Notes: a model not told the origin generated them from the sequence alone. A stretch of DNA of 64,000 bases from JAFARZ01 sp035651595 (GCA_035651595.1 DASRFJ010000033.1:49266-113265), one strand, 5' to 3'; shown: positions 1-8,763, counted from the first letter of the stretch. Program-made: numbers and translations.

Positions 1-1944
1 CGCGATGCTCGCCGCCAGCGTGCAGCCGGCGATCGGCAGGCTGGCCAGGATGACCACGTCCGCGAGCTGCTGATACTGGGCGTTGCGGCCGTTGGATTCG
101 GTCTGCTGGTCGCCGAGGGTTTCGGCGCCACCCGCGTTCGGGTACGTCGTCTCGATCAGCGTCCGGGCCTGCTCGATAGCGGCCGACGACCCGTTCGTGC
201 CGACGTGGACGCTGAACGCGGGCAGGCTCGCCAGCCGGTCCGCCGGCACCGCGGCAGCCGGCCAGGTGATGTGGCTGACGTCCGCGCCCCACAGCGGGAA
301 GGCCGGGAACGCGACCACTGCCGCCCCCGCGGGACAGCGGCCGAGTTCCGGGAACCTGGCCAGCTCGGCACAGGAAACGGCGCCGGCCGGCACACCGTCA
401 CCGAGGAACGCGCTGTTGCCGAACGTCGAGGCCGGCAGCCGCCGGTTCCCGTCGGACCGGACCGTCATGACCCCCTGCACGCCGTCGATCCCGCCGAGCT
501 GGGCGAGCAGCACCGCCGACGGCACGAGGGCGCGACCCGAACCCGGTGAATCCGGGTCGGCGAACTGGTCGACCAGGATGCTGCCGGTGCCGGGACCGTA
601 GGCGGGCTCGCTGCCCTTTGTGTTCTGCGTAGTGATCAAGACCACGGCCACGGTGGTGACGAACAGCGCGAGGACCAGCCCGCTCACCGCGCGAAACCCC
701 GCGCGCGGGTTATCGGCGAGCCGCCGGGCGGCGATCAGCGTGCCCGGTCGCCCGGTGAGCCGGACCATCAGCCTGGCGCCGGCCATGGTGAGCCAGGGAC
801 CGGCAACGACCAGGCCGGCCATGACCAGCAGGAATCCGGGCAGGAAGGCCTGGATCTGCCCAGGTGTGCCCGACGGGCGGCCGTGCACGACGAAGAAGCC
901 GAGTTCGGCCAGTCCCGCCAGCACGGGCACTATGCGCCAGGGGCTCGGCGGCCTAGGCGTGACCCGGCGGGAGACGCCGAGCGGCGAGATGTGCACCCGG
1001 CGGAGCGCGAACCGGGCCGCCAGCGCGGCGGCCACCGGCACGCCGAGCGCCACGATCAGCACGTCCGGCAGGCTCAGCCTCAGGTCGCTCGGGAAGAACC
1101 GCGCGCCGGTGAACGGGATCGACGCGATCGGCACCCGCACCACGAGGAACAGCGCGAAGCCGAGCGCCACGCCGAGCACCGCCGCGGCCGTGGACTCCAC
1201 GCCGGCGATCAGCGAGACCTGCCGCGGCGTCGCGCCGGCCAGCCGCATCGCGGCGAACCGCTGTTCGCGGCGCGCCGCCGACAGCCGGGTCGCGGTGGCG
1301 ATGAAGATCAGCACCGGGAACAGCATGGCGAGCGCGACCACAGAGAAGATCAGATCGATGCCGCTCGCCTTGATGCCCTGGCTGATCGCGCAGTCTTTTC
1401 CGTCACAGCTGCTCGGCGCGAACCTCGAGATCGCGGACGCACGCACCGCGCCGGGGGTCACCGCCAGCTGCGCGGCGGTGTGGCCGACGACGATCAGCAG
1501 CGAGTTCGGCGCGGGCAGTGCCGCATTGCCGATCGTGCCCGCCAGGTGCCCGGGGTACCTGTCGGCGAGCTGATTCGCCGGGGCGCTGTCCAGCAGCCTG
1601 ATCATCGCGGGCGACGCGTAATACTGGCCGGGACCCGGCAGGTGCGGAATGCCGGGCGGCACCGGCGAGTCCGCGCCGGTCGCGGCCACGTCGACCCGGC
1701 CGATCAGCTGGCCGTCGTACCGGTCGCCCCGGAGCAGCCACCACAGTGGGTCGTGTCCGCTCCCGGAGGAAGCGGTGGTGTTGAGCCACGCATATCTGTC
1801 GTTCTGATAATTCACCGCGTTTATACCGGCGACGGCGGTGAGCAGCAGACCCACGCCCAGCCCGACGGCCACCACCAGGAGGACCAGCCGCACCACGGAC
1901 TCGCGGCCGCCATTGACGGTGAGGCGCAGGCTCAGGCCGATCAC
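1..1944 (-). CDS. FtsX-like ABC transporter permease (partial, C-terminus beyond window start)
   Basis: The minus strand is open for 648 codons from a GTG at 1944 to the first base of the window, so the 3' end is missing. The protein starts with a basic stretch and one hydrophobic segment (residues about 19-42), then an extracytoplasmic region of about 150 residues, then a block of membrane segments from about residue 200, including the FtsX-type stretch with motif RREQRFAAMRLAGATPRQV. A second such block starts near residue 380 and is followed by another extracytoplasmic domain. This is the MacB/FtsX two-half architecture, typically 750-850 aa. The GTG start overlaps the stop of the upstream ATPase gene (GTGA), so the two are translationally coupled and very likely form one exporter or envelope-remodelling complex. 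Substrate is unknown. Confidence 0.85.
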   Translation of the reverse strand, partial: MIGLSLRLTVNGGRESVVRLVLLVVAVGLGVGLLLTAVAGINAVNYQNDRYAWLNTTASSGSGHDPLWWLLRGDRYDGQLIGRVDVAATGADSPVPPGIPHLPGPGQYYASPAMIRLLDSAPANQLADRYPGHLAGTIGNAALPAPNSLLIVVGHTAAQLAVTPGAVRASAISRFAPSSCDGKDCAISQGIKASGIDLIFSVVALAMLFPVLIFIATATRLSAARREQRFAAMRLAGATPRQVSLIAGVESTAAAVLGVALGFALFLVVRVPIASIPFTGARFFPSDLRLSLPDVLIVALGVPVAAALAARFALRRVHISPLGVSRRVTPRPPSPWRIVPVLAGLAELGFFVVHGRPSGTPGQIQAFLPGFLLVMAGLVVAGPWLTMAGARLMVRLTGRPGTLIAARRLADNPRAGFRAVSGLVLALFVTTVAVVLITTQNTKGSEPAYGPGTGSILVDQFADPDSPGSGRALVPSAVLLAQLGGIDGVQGVMTVRSDGNRRLPASTFGNSAFLGDGVPAGAVSCAELARFPELGRCPAGAAVVAFPAFPLWGADVSHITWPAAAVPADRLASLPAFSVHVGTNGSSAAIEQARTLIETTYPNAGGAETLGDQQTESNGRNAQYQQLADVVILASLPIAGCTLAASIA

Positions 1945-2624
1945 TGCGCCACGCCCGTCAGGCTGGCGACCTTGCCGTCGCGGACCACCACCTCGCGGTC
2001 GGCGTAGGCGGCGACGCGCGGCTCGTGGGTCACCAGGATGACCGTGGTCCCGCGCTCGCGCGCGGCGCTGGTCAGCAGGTTCATCACGTGCTCGCCGGAC
2101 ACCGAGTCCAGGCTTCCCGTCGGCTCGTCGGCGAACAGCAGTTCCGGTCCGGCGACCAGGCCCCGGGCCAGCGCGACGCGCTGTGCCTGGCCACCGGACA
2201 GCTCTCCGCTCCTGCGGTGCTCGAGGCCGTCGAGGCCGAGCCTGCCGAACCACTGCCGCGCCTCGGTGAGCGCGGCGCTCCGGCGAACGCCGTTGAGCAG
2301 CAGCGGCAGCGCGACGTTCTCCTCGGCCGTCAGCTCCGGCACGAGCTGGCCGAACTGGAACACGAAGCCGAACTTGTCCCTGCGCAGCTCGGAGCGCTGC
2401 GCCTCGTTCCGCGTGTCCAGGCGGGCGCTGTCGAACCAGATCTCGCCCTCGTCCGGCGTGAGGATGCCGGCCAGGCAGTGCAGCAGCGTGGACTTGCCGG
2501 AGCCGCTCGGGCCCATGATCGCAAGGATCTCGCCGCCCCTGGCGGCGAGGTTGGCGCCGCGCAGCGCCGGGGTCTGGCCGAACGACTTCTCGACCGCGCG
2601 GGCCTCGATGATCGGCGCTGTCAT
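1941..2624 (-). CDS. ABC transporter ATP-binding protein (MacB/LolD type)
   Basis: 227 aa. Walker A GPSGSGKST follows residue 40, the signature is LSGGQAQRVALARGL, Walker B is LLFADEPTGSLD, and a VTHEP switch histidine is present. The GLDG...RRSGELSGGQ spacing and the short length are those of MacB/LolD-type ATPases, which energise FtsX-fold permeases. The ATG at 2624 overlaps the stop of the upstream PadR gene (ATGA), and its own stop overlaps the permease start, giving one three-gene transcription unit. A longer reading frame to 2903 exists, but it runs antisense-like through the PadR gene and lacks the family's N-terminus, so the ATG was chosen. PadR genes next to such exporters usually control drug or peptide export (inference). 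Confidence 0.92.
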   Translation of the reverse strand: MTAPIIEARAVEKSFGQTPALRGANLAARGGEILAIMGPSGSGKSTLLHCLAGILTPDEGEIWFDSARLDTRNEAQRSELRRDKFGFVFQFGQLVPELTAEENVALPLLLNGVRRSAALTEARQWFGRLGLDGLEHRRSGELSGGQAQRVALARGLVAGPELLFADEPTGSLDSVSGEHVMNLLTSAARERGTTVILVTHEPRVAAYADREVVVRDGKVASLTGVAQ

Positions 2625-3145
2625 TTGCGTACCGTTTCCGCCAGGATCCCCAGCCTGGCCGCCGTGTGGTCGATCCATCGCAGGTCTGCCTCCAGGTGAT
2701 ACAGGCCGTGGTCGGCGAGCAACGTGTCGACCAGGTTCCCGTGCTGCTTGAGTTCGGTGAGCTCGCGCATGCGCTGCAGGTGCGCGGCGCGCTGCGCGTC
2801 GAGATAGCGATCGGCCGGCCGGTCGAGCATCAGCGAGAGCACGACCTTGGCGAACAGCACCGTCTGGAGGTGCGGCTCGGGTGCCGCGGGGGTCTTGAGC
2901 CACTCCTCGACTTCGCTGGCGCCCAGCTCGGTGATCGCGTATCGCTTGCGGTCCGGACCTTCCCCGTGTTCGGCCGGGCCGGCGATCGCCATGCCATCGC
3001 GGGCCAGCCTGGCCAGCGTCGCGTAGACCTGGCCGTACGGCAGCGGCTTGCCGCGGCCGAAGAAAGCGTCGTAGTCCCGCTTGAGGTCATAGCCGTGGCT
3101 CGGCTCCCGTTCAAGCAGGCCCAGTAGCGTCAGCGGAACACTCAT
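2621..3145 (-). CDS. PadR family transcriptional regulator
   Basis: 174 aa. The N-terminal winged helix begins MSVPLTLLGLLEREPSHGYD, the hallmark of PadR proteins, and is followed by the wing (YGQVYATLARLARDGM) and a C-terminal dimerisation helix region (about 90-174) rich in Leu, Arg and Glu. A possible start further upstream at 3181 is rejected because the family begins at this Met and promoter elements lie between. It heads an operon with the ABC exporter, so it probably represses that operon and is itself autoregulated. The ligand is unknown. Confidence 0.9.
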   Translation of the reverse strand: MSVPLTLLGLLEREPSHGYDLKRDYDAFFGRGKPLPYGQVYATLARLARDGMAIAGPAEHGEGPDRKRYAITELGASEVEEWLKTPAAPEPHLQTVLFAKVVLSLMLDRPADRYLDAQRAAHLQRMRELTELKQHGNLVDTLLADHGLYHLEADLRWIDHTAARLGILAETVRK

Positions 3146-3152
3146 ACCTGGC

Positions 3153-3182
3153 AGAATACACTGAGCGTATACTCGGAGCAAA
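3153..3182 (-). promoter_or_regulatory. Probable promoter of the PadR-ABC operon, leaderless
   Basis: On the minus strand TTGCTC (3182-3177) and TATTCT (3158-3153) are separated by 18 bases, and the ATG of the PadR gene begins 8 bases after the -10 element, so the transcript would start at or next to the start codon. No Shine-Dalgarno sequence precedes the ATG, which agrees. The spacer contains CGAGTATACGCTCAG, with the self-complementary core GTATAC, a candidate PadR operator. Confidence 0.5.
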
Positions 3183-3310
3183 TAATAATGTCTGCGCAGG
3201 TCGGAGGGACTTGCGGCGAAAGGTCAGCGCGCCGGCGGTCCGGTTCCTAGGGGTTTGCGGCGTCCCGACGTACGCTAGTTGTGGTGCTGAGGTTACGGCG
3301 GGAGGTTGCG

Positions 3311-4066
3311 GTGCGACGGACGTGGTTGGCTGTTCTGATCCTGCCGGTGGCGGCGGCAATGGCGGTGCCGGCGACGGCCGCATCGGCGGTCTCGGCGGCT
3401 TCGGCCGCGTCTGCCGCGCCAAAGGCGGCAGCCGCGACGGCGCGGGTGGCCGCGAGCCAGCCGGTGCTGTGGCCGGGCGCCCGCGGATCCGCGGTGCGGA
3501 ACCTGCAGCGGCGACTGGCGGAACTGAAGTACTACCCGGGCGCGGTCGACGGACAGTTCGGCACCAGCCTGGAGGAAGCGGTCTGGGCATTCCAGGAGAC
3601 CCAGGGCCTGCCCGGCGAGAACCAGGTCACCGCCGCGTTCTGGCGCGCGCTCGCGCATCCGCGGGCACCCAAGGTGCTGGTGCCGCGCGGCGGCGGCATG
3701 CGGATCGAAATCAGCCTGGCCCGCGAGGTCCTGGTGCTGTACAACCACAACCAGGTCGAGCTGATCAGCCACGTGTCCACCGGCGGGCACTATTACTACT
3801 GCACCCGCGGGGGCTGCGGGTACGCGGTCACCCCGACCGGAAACTTCCGCACGCGGAGCTTCATGCCGGGCTGGGTCACCGTGCCGCTCGGCTACATGTT
3901 CAACCCGGTGTTCTTCATCGGCACCGCGTTCGCCATCCACGGCGACGTCCCGGTTCCGCTACAGCCCGTGTCGCACGGGTGCGTGCGGATCCCGATGGAT
4001 ATCGCCGCGTTCTTCCACAAGCTGATCCGGGTGCCCGGCACCCCGGTCTACATCCGCAACTACTGA
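3311..4066 (+). CDS. L,D-transpeptidase with peptidoglycan-binding domain
   Basis: 251 aa secreted protein. An Arg-Arg start and a hydrophobic, Ala-rich signal peptide run to about residue 40. A PG_binding_1 domain (about 55-112, LRRLAELKYYPGAVDG-like) is followed by a YkuD catalytic domain (about 128-251) with His210 and the SHGCVRI motif giving His222 and catalytic Cys224. It should cross-link peptidoglycan stems by 3-3 bonds. GTG at 3311 is preceded by GGAGG with a 5-base gap and is preferred over the in-frame ATG/GTG at 3281. The last bases overlap the convergent acetyltransferase gene. The extra Cys164 and Cys169 just before the active-site region could form a disulfide (inference). Confidence 0.92.
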   Translation: MRRTWLAVLILPVAAAMAVPATAASAVSAASAASAAPKAAAATARVAASQPVLWPGARGSAVRNLQRRLAELKYYPGAVDGQFGTSLEEAVWAFQETQGLPGENQVTAAFWRALAHPRAPKVLVPRGGGMRIEISLAREVLVLYNHNQVELISHVSTGGHYYYCTRGGCGYAVTPTGNFRTRSFMPGWVTVPLGYMFNPVFFIGTAFAIHGDVPVPLQPVSHGCVRIPMDIAAFFHKLIRVPGTPVYIRNY

Positions 4067-4722
4067 TCTTCAGGGCGAGCGTCGAGCCCGAACAGCGGCA
4101 GGCACGCCTCGAGCCCCTCGATCGTCGCCGGGGCGGGGTTGGTGCTCGCCCAGGTCGCCCGGTCCAGCCGGTAGCGGCGGGTGACGACGGGCGCGCCGCG
4201 ACGGACCGACCAGTCGACGCCGTCGTCGCGGTAACCGAGCTTGCGCGACACCGCACCGGACGCCGGATTGTCCTCGAACGCCCCTGAGCAGGCGTACTCG
4301 GCGCCGAGTCCGGCGAAGGCCAGCCAGAGCATGGCCGCGCGCATCGCGGTGCCGACGCCCTGCCCGTGATACTTCAGGCCCAGCCAGGAGCCGGAGTGCA
4401 CCTCGCGCACCACCGCGAAGTCGCGCGCGTTCATCTCCTGGCAGCCGACGATCGCGCCGTCCTGCACGACGATGAGGTTCAGCGCCCAGTCCGACGGCTT
4501 CCAGGCGCCGCGAAGGTGCCAGTTCCACTGCATGGTGGCCAGCGCCCGCTCCTGCGGCGACCCTTCGGTCCACGGCACCATGAACGGCATCTCCCCGGGT
4601 TCGTGAACGCCGTCGGCGGCGAGCGCCGCCAGTTCCTCGAGGTCGGCGTCGTCGGGCGGCCGCAACTCCAGCCGGTCCGTCCGGATCCGCAGGCCGAACA
4701 GCGGCCACCAGAAAGAACTCAT
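4060..4722 (-). CDS. GNAT family N-acetyltransferase
   Basis: 220 aa. The protein has the RimJ/RimL-like start (LRIRTDRLELRPPDDADLEEL), an acetyl-CoA binding segment GLKYHGQGVGTAMRAAML in which the usual RGxGxG/A loop appears as HGQGVGT, and the C-terminal ENPAS...KLGY motif, here EDNPASGAVSRKLGYRDDG. It probably acetylates the N-terminus of a protein or a small amine; the substrate cannot be told. It is convergent with the L,D-transpeptidase gene, the two stops overlapping by 7 bases, and divergent from the DUF4328 gene. Confidence 0.88.
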   Translation of the reverse strand: MSSFWWPLFGLRIRTDRLELRPPDDADLEELAALAADGVHEPGEMPFMVPWTEGSPQERALATMQWNWHLRGAWKPSDWALNLIVVQDGAIVGCQEMNARDFAVVREVHSGSWLGLKYHGQGVGTAMRAAMLWLAFAGLGAEYACSGAFEDNPASGAVSRKLGYRDDGVDWSVRRGAPVVTRRYRLDRATWASTNPAPATIEGLEACLPLFGLDARPEDQ

Positions 4723-4806
4723 GCCCAGAGTCTCGCATGGCGGAGCAACCGTATTTTCGGGTGCGGATCGGGCTAAACTGGTGCCCTCCTACCCTCGGGG
4801 GACGCT

Positions 4807-5376
4807 GTGGTTCAGGAGCACCGGCCGCTTCGCGGCATCGGCAACGCGGTCCTCGTGCTGCTCGCCCTGGAGCTCGCCGTGCTCGCGGCCCGGCTCGGCG
4901 TGCAGTTGCTGCCGGGGTTGCCGTGGTTGCCGCTCTCATGGCATCTGATCGACCGCCTGGATTCGGCCGGTAACACCCTCACGCTGGTGACCGGGATCGT
5001 CTTCGTCATGTGGTTCGGCCGCGCGAGGATCAACGCGGAGGCGAGCGGCTGGCGGCAGCGCCGCGCCCGCGCCTGGACGTTCTGGGGTTGGATAGTGCCA
5101 CTAGCCAACCTGTTTGTGCCGTTCCAGCTCATGGGCGACATCTGGCGAGCGAGCCTGCCGGAAGACCGGCGGCGCGAGACCGCCTGGCTGCCCGGGCTGT
5201 GGTGGACCTGCCTGCTAGCGGGCTGCGTGACCAGAAGCGGGGCGCATCCGAGGGCGGCTCGCTACATGCCGTACCTGTACCCCACCATGTGGTGGTGGAG
5301 CCTGGTCCTGCTCGGTGCCGCGGCGGCGCTGCTGATCGTGATCGTCGGCCGGGTGTCGGACAGCCCGATCGGGTAG
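4807..5376 (+). CDS. DUF4328 membrane protein
   Basis: 189 aa. About four hydrophobic segments (near 13-35, 55-70, 92-112 and 155-180) surround the DUF4328 signature: WGWIVPLANLFVPFQLMGDIWRAS, then LPGLWWTCLLAG. Members are actinobacterial integral membrane proteins without an assigned function. GTG at 4807 follows GGGGGA by four bases. It lies 22 bases upstream of the YdcF gene in the same direction, so the two may be cotranscribed. Confidence 0.8.
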   Translation: MVQEHRPLRGIGNAVLVLLALELAVLAARLGVQLLPGLPWLPLSWHLIDRLDSAGNTLTLVTGIVFVMWFGRARINAEASGWRQRRARAWTFWGWIVPLANLFVPFQLMGDIWRASLPEDRRRETAWLPGLWWTCLLAGCVTRSGAHPRAARYMPYLYPTMWWWSLVLLGAAAALLIVIVGRVSDSPIG

Positions 5377-5398
5377 CGCGGGTTCATATCCTCTGGGC

Positions 5399-6415
5399 AT
5401 GTTCGCGTTCACGCTGGCGGCTGTGGTCCTGGTGCTGTTCGTGTTCGGCGTGCTGCGTGACCGGCGCGGCTTCAGCAATGCGATCCTGCTCGGCATGGGC
5501 CTCGCGCTGCTCGCGCTCGGCACCGCCGACCGGCTGGTGCACATGCACGACCGGCCGGCCAGGGCACTGCTGCTGCTCATCGCCCTGCTGATGGCTCTCG
5601 GTCCGCTCGTCGTTGGTGGGTTTCTTTTTCAGAACGGCATCACGATGGCACGCCGGGAAGGTGCGCGCCCGGCCAACCTGCTCTCCCTAGTGGCCGGGAT
5701 AGCGATCTTCGCCGTGATCGCGCTGGCGATCGCCGCGGAACGCACCGAGTCGACCGAGCTGAGCTTGTTCACGACGGTTACCGCGCTGCTGTTCGGCTAC
5801 GTGTCGTTCCTGCTGGTGTCGTACGTGATCTACGCCTGGGTGTACGGCCGGACCACCGCGTATCGCGACGCGCACTACATCGTCGTCCTCGGGTCCGGGC
5901 TGAAGGACGGTGGCCGCGTCCCCCCGCTGCTGGCCAGCCGGCTGGACCGCGGCTGGGAGGTGTACCGCAGGGTGGCCGCGCGCGGGAGGGTCGAACCCGC
6001 GCTGATCGTGTCCGGCGGCAAGGGCAGCGACGAGCGGATCGCCGAAGCCGAGGCGATGGCCAGATACCTGACCGACCGCGGTTTCCCGGCGGACCGGCTG
6101 ATCCGCGAGGACCGCTCGCGGACCACCGAAGAGAACCTGGTCTTCAGCAAGGCGATCATGGAACACACGTTGCCCGGTTACCGGTGCATCGTGGTGACCA
6201 GCAACTATCACGTGTTCCGTGCGGCCATCCTCGCGCGGCGTACGGGGGTGAACGGGCAGGTCACCGGCGCGCGCACGGCAGGCTACTACTGGCCCAGCGC
6301 GATGCTCCGCGAATTCGCGGCGGTGTTCTGGTCGTACCGGGCGGTCAACTTCGCGATCTGCTCGCTGATCGTTGTCCTGCCCCTCGCCTACGCCCACCGC
6401 CACGGCATCGCCTAA
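5399..6415 (+). CDS. YdcF/SanA family membrane protein (DUF218)
   Basis: 338 aa. Four or five N-terminal transmembrane segments (about 1-150) lead into a DUF218 domain (about 160-300) with VVLGSGL, IVSGGKGSDE, the conserved TTEENLVFSK stretch and VTSNYHVFRA, followed by a C-terminal membrane helix. YdcF/ElyC/SanA proteins are linked to envelope integrity and the fate of lipid carriers; the precise reaction is not settled. Start ATG 5399 has only a weak ribosome binding site. The gene is followed by a long gene-free region. Confidence 0.88.
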   Translation: MFAFTLAAVVLVLFVFGVLRDRRGFSNAILLGMGLALLALGTADRLVHMHDRPARALLLLIALLMALGPLVVGGFLFQNGITMARREGARPANLLSLVAGIAIFAVIALAIAAERTESTELSLFTTVTALLFGYVSFLLVSYVIYAWVYGRTTAYRDAHYIVVLGSGLKDGGRVPPLLASRLDRGWEVYRRVAARGRVEPALIVSGGKGSDERIAEAEAMARYLTDRGFPADRLIREDRSRTTEENLVFSKAIMEHTLPGYRCIVVTSNYHVFRAAILARRTGVNGQVTGARTAGYYWPSAMLREFAAVFWSYRAVNFAICSLIVVLPLAYAHRHGIA

Positions 6416-6775
6416 CCCACCGCGCCGCCCACCGCTGCCCCGCCGCCCGCGCCCCGCCGCCCGCGCCCCGCCGCTCGCCGCCCGCACCGCGCCCCGGCGC
6501 CCGCGCCCCGGCGCCCGATTTGCCCGTTACGCGCAATCCCGCCAAGCGGCACGCGTTGCCCGAGGCCCCGCTCCGCTCGCCGAGCCGCACCCCAGTCCCG
6601 GGCGTGTCCGATTTGTACCGCTATCTCGCCTAGCGCTCGCATCGCCTCGTCCGGGTCGCGGCGCCTCGACCGGTCTGCGTCGCGGCGAGCCCTTCGGTCC
6701 GGTCGTGATACGGCTGCCCGCGCTCCCATACCGGGACATCTACCGTCATTTCGGGCACCCTATCTGGCGGCCCAG

Positions 6776-6828
6776 ATTATTGCGGACAGTTACCCCCCCG
6801 ATCCGGGGGGGTAACTGTCCGCAGTAAT
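6776..6828. repeat. Hairpin repeat family 1, copy 1
   Basis: The left arm TGCGGACAGTTACCCCCCC (6781-6799) is matched exactly by the right arm at 6805-6823 around a 5-base loop. The flanking ATTAT/GTAAT extends the stem to 24 pairs with one G-T wobble. Relative to the other copies the arm reads ACAGTTACC instead of ACACTTACC on both sides, so the change is compensated. About 75-80 bases on each side are also related to other copies. Confidence 0.95.
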
Positions 6829-7028
6829 TCCGGACCTCTTTTCGGGGCCGAGGGTAGCGCTGAACGTATCCGGGCAGGGCGGGCATTTCGGGCACTTGCC
6901 TGACGAGCGCGGGCGGGCGTGGGTGCGTGGGCGGCGTGGGTGCGCGGGCGGGCGTGGGCGGCGGTGAGGTCACGCGGGCGGGCGGGGCGCGAGGGCGGAC
7001 GGGCGGGCGCGGGGTGGGAGAACGCGCT

Positions 7029-7081
7029 GCGGCCTCGCTGGTCGTGCCCCCCTACCACTGGGGGTGACCTCGCGAGGCCGC
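7029..7081. terminator. Inverted repeat, possible terminator of the HD-GYP gene
   Basis: The outer arms GCGGCCTCGC (7029-7038) and its complement (7072-7081) enclose inner pairs GGTC/GACC and CCCCC/GGGGG. It sits about 95 bases beyond the stop of the minus-strand HD-GYP/LuxR gene. There is no T-run. It could instead be a member of another palindrome family, as no second copy is seen here. Confidence 0.4.
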
Positions 7082-7176
7082 AAACAGTGCAGGCGCGGCC
7101 CTTACCCCTCCGGTAGACAGCGCCAGAACACCAGCATAGGCAGCCTAGGCAGGCGCCAGCCAGTAGGGAATTCTCC

Positions 7177-8763
7177 CTAGTGACCGCCGGGCGGGCCCGT
7201 GGTTACCAGGCCGTGCTCCAAGGCGAACAGGGTCGCGCCGGCCCGGGTGGACAGGCCGATCTTGGCGTACATCCGCTGGATGTGGTGGTCGCAGGTCTTC
7301 GGCGAGATACCCAGCTCGCGGGCCATCTGCTTGGTGGCCATGCCGCGGGCCAGCAGGGACAGCACCTCACACTCGCGTTCGGACAGGCCGGCCGGGCGGG
7401 ACTGAGGCACACGCAGTGCGCCGGACGGCTGCCCCGACGCGGCGAGCACCGCTTGGACCGCCTCGGGAGCGAACTTGCCGGCCTCGGCATCGCGGTGCAG
7501 CGCGTCGACGGCCTCCGCCTCCGTGAGCGGGGGGCGGTGCGCGCGCGGTTCGCGCATCGCCTGGTACGCATCCGCGGCGGCCAGCAGCCATGCGGAGAAT
7601 GGCAGGTCGGCGGCCTTGCTGCCGCGGTGGTAGCCGGATCCGTCGTAGCGCTCGCCGTGCGCACCGGCCAGCCGGGCCAGCGGCCGCAGGCCGGGCACCG
7701 CGTCGAGCACCCGCTCGCTGTGGTAGGCGTGCAGCCGCACACGTTCCGATTCGTCGCGGCTCAGCGGGCCTGGCCTGGCCCACACCCGGACCGGCACCGC
7801 GACCCGGCCGATGTCGTGCACCAGCGCCGCCTGCCGTAGCTGCCGCGTCTCGCCGGCCGGCAGTCCGGCCAGCATGGCCGCCGACTCCGCCAGCTCGGCG
7901 ACGCCGCGCGAGTGGCCCACGGTCCAGATGCTCTTCAGGTCGGCGAAGTCCGCGATCGCCGACAGGCAGTCATCCAGCCGCCGGTCGTCGATCACCGGCT
8001 GCTTGCCCGGCTCGGCCTCGATCGCCGCGTCCCAGATGGACGGGGTGTCCATGTCCCGGTACAGCTCATCGCCGAGTCCCAGGAACACGCGCACCGCGTC
8101 CGGGTCCAGCCCGGATCCGGCGCGGTCGGCCAGCACCCGGTCCGCCAGCGGTTTCCCGCCCTGCTGCCAGGCAACGTCCGCATCCTGCGCCACCTGCATC
8201 AGGCGCACCGCAAGCGGGAGCTTGGAACCCCGCAGCTCCCCCGGCATGCCGTTGCCATCCCAGCGCTCGTACAGGTGCCGCAGCGACAGCTGGATCGGTG
8301 CCGACAGGCCCATCCGCGCGCCGAGCAGCCTGGCCACGTCGCAGTGGCTGGACGCCCACTTGCGGAACTCCGACAAGCTGCCGAACGCCGACCGTGCCAT
8401 CGCGGCCGCCCGCGCGAGCGGTGAGCTGTCCGGGTGGGCGGTGCGCATCGCCGTGCTGACCAGCTCGCGGCGCGAGCCGTGCGCGACGGCGAGCATCCGC
8501 GGCCGCGCGGTGAGCTCGTCGCCGAAGAACCGCGCGTCGATATCGCTCTCCGCGGTACACCCGGCGAAGTGCAGCACGCCGGTGTAGTAGACGGTGACCA
8601 GGTCGTTTTCGGCCAGGCCCATGGAAATCGCGCCGCGCAGCGCCAGCATCGCCGTGCGCATTCCGTGCTCCAGCGGCTGGCCCATCGCCAGGTCCGTGGC
8701 CAGCGACAGCGCCCCCACCGCCTCGGCCAGCCGGAGCGGCTCACGTCGAGGTTCTAAGGCCAT
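7177..8763 (-). CDS. HD-GYP domain / LuxR-type HTH fusion regulator
   Basis: 528 aa. A C-terminal LuxR helix-turn-helix (about 455-520; LSERECEVLSLLARGMATKQMARELG, then SPKTCDHHIQRMYAKIG) is fused to an HD-GYP domain (about 270-440) with the metal-site motif VHDIGR and HGERYDGSGYHRG. In the latter the GYP triplet is GYH. An earlier segment (about 170-215) contains ERWDGNGMPGELRG, which looks like a second, degenerate HD-GYP half. Classical HD-GYP proteins hydrolyse cyclic di-GMP; here the enzymatic unit may act as a sensor for the DNA-binding domain (inference). ATG 8763 is preferred to TTG 8769. It is divergent from the SGNH hydrolase gene, with 31 bases between starts. Confidence 0.85.
   Translation of the reverse strand: MALEPRREPLRLAEAVGALSLATDLAMGQPLEHGMRTAMLALRGAISMGLAENDLVTVYYTGVLHFAGCTAESDIDARFFGDELTARPRMLAVAHGSRRELVSTAMRTAHPDSSPLARAAAMARSAFGSLSEFRKWASSHCDVARLLGARMGLSAPIQLSLRHLYERWDGNGMPGELRGSKLPLAVRLMQVAQDADVAWQQGGKPLADRVLADRAGSGLDPDAVRVFLGLGDELYRDMDTPSIWDAAIEAEPGKQPVIDDRRLDDCLSAIADFADLKSIWTVGHSRGVAELAESAAMLAGLPAGETRQLRQAALVHDIGRVAVPVRVWARPGPLSRDESERVRLHAYHSERVLDAVPGLRPLARLAGAHGERYDGSGYHRGSKAADLPFSAWLLAAADAYQAMREPRAHRPPLTEAEAVDALHRDAEAGKFAPEAVQAVLAASGQPSGALRVPQSRPAGLSERECEVLSLLARGMATKQMARELGISPKTCDHHIQRMYAKIGLSTRAGATLFALEHGLVTTGPPGGH

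Larger units (their letters stand above)
6416..7176. other. Gene-free region with low-complexity C-rich tract and two hairpins
   Basis: No convincing gene is present. Bases 6417-6520 are a CCGCCCGC-type low-complexity tract. One perfect-stem hairpin of the window-wide repeat family lies at 6776-6828, and a second unrelated inverted repeat lies at 7029-7081. A G-rich GGGCGGGCG tract spans about 6908-7015. Small reading frames here have no ribosome binding site or family resemblance and follow the low-complexity sequence. Confidence 0.7.

Noticed and set aside
83..2751. Several plus-strand frames of 100-370 codons
   Set aside because: They are the reverse of the FtsX permease, ABC ATPase and PadR genes, have Arg/Pro/Ala/His-rich composition and no family resemblance.
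6416..7100. C- and G-rich low-complexity tracts as RNA genes
   Set aside because: No structured RNA or tRNA-like pattern could be drawn, only biased composition and hairpin repeats.
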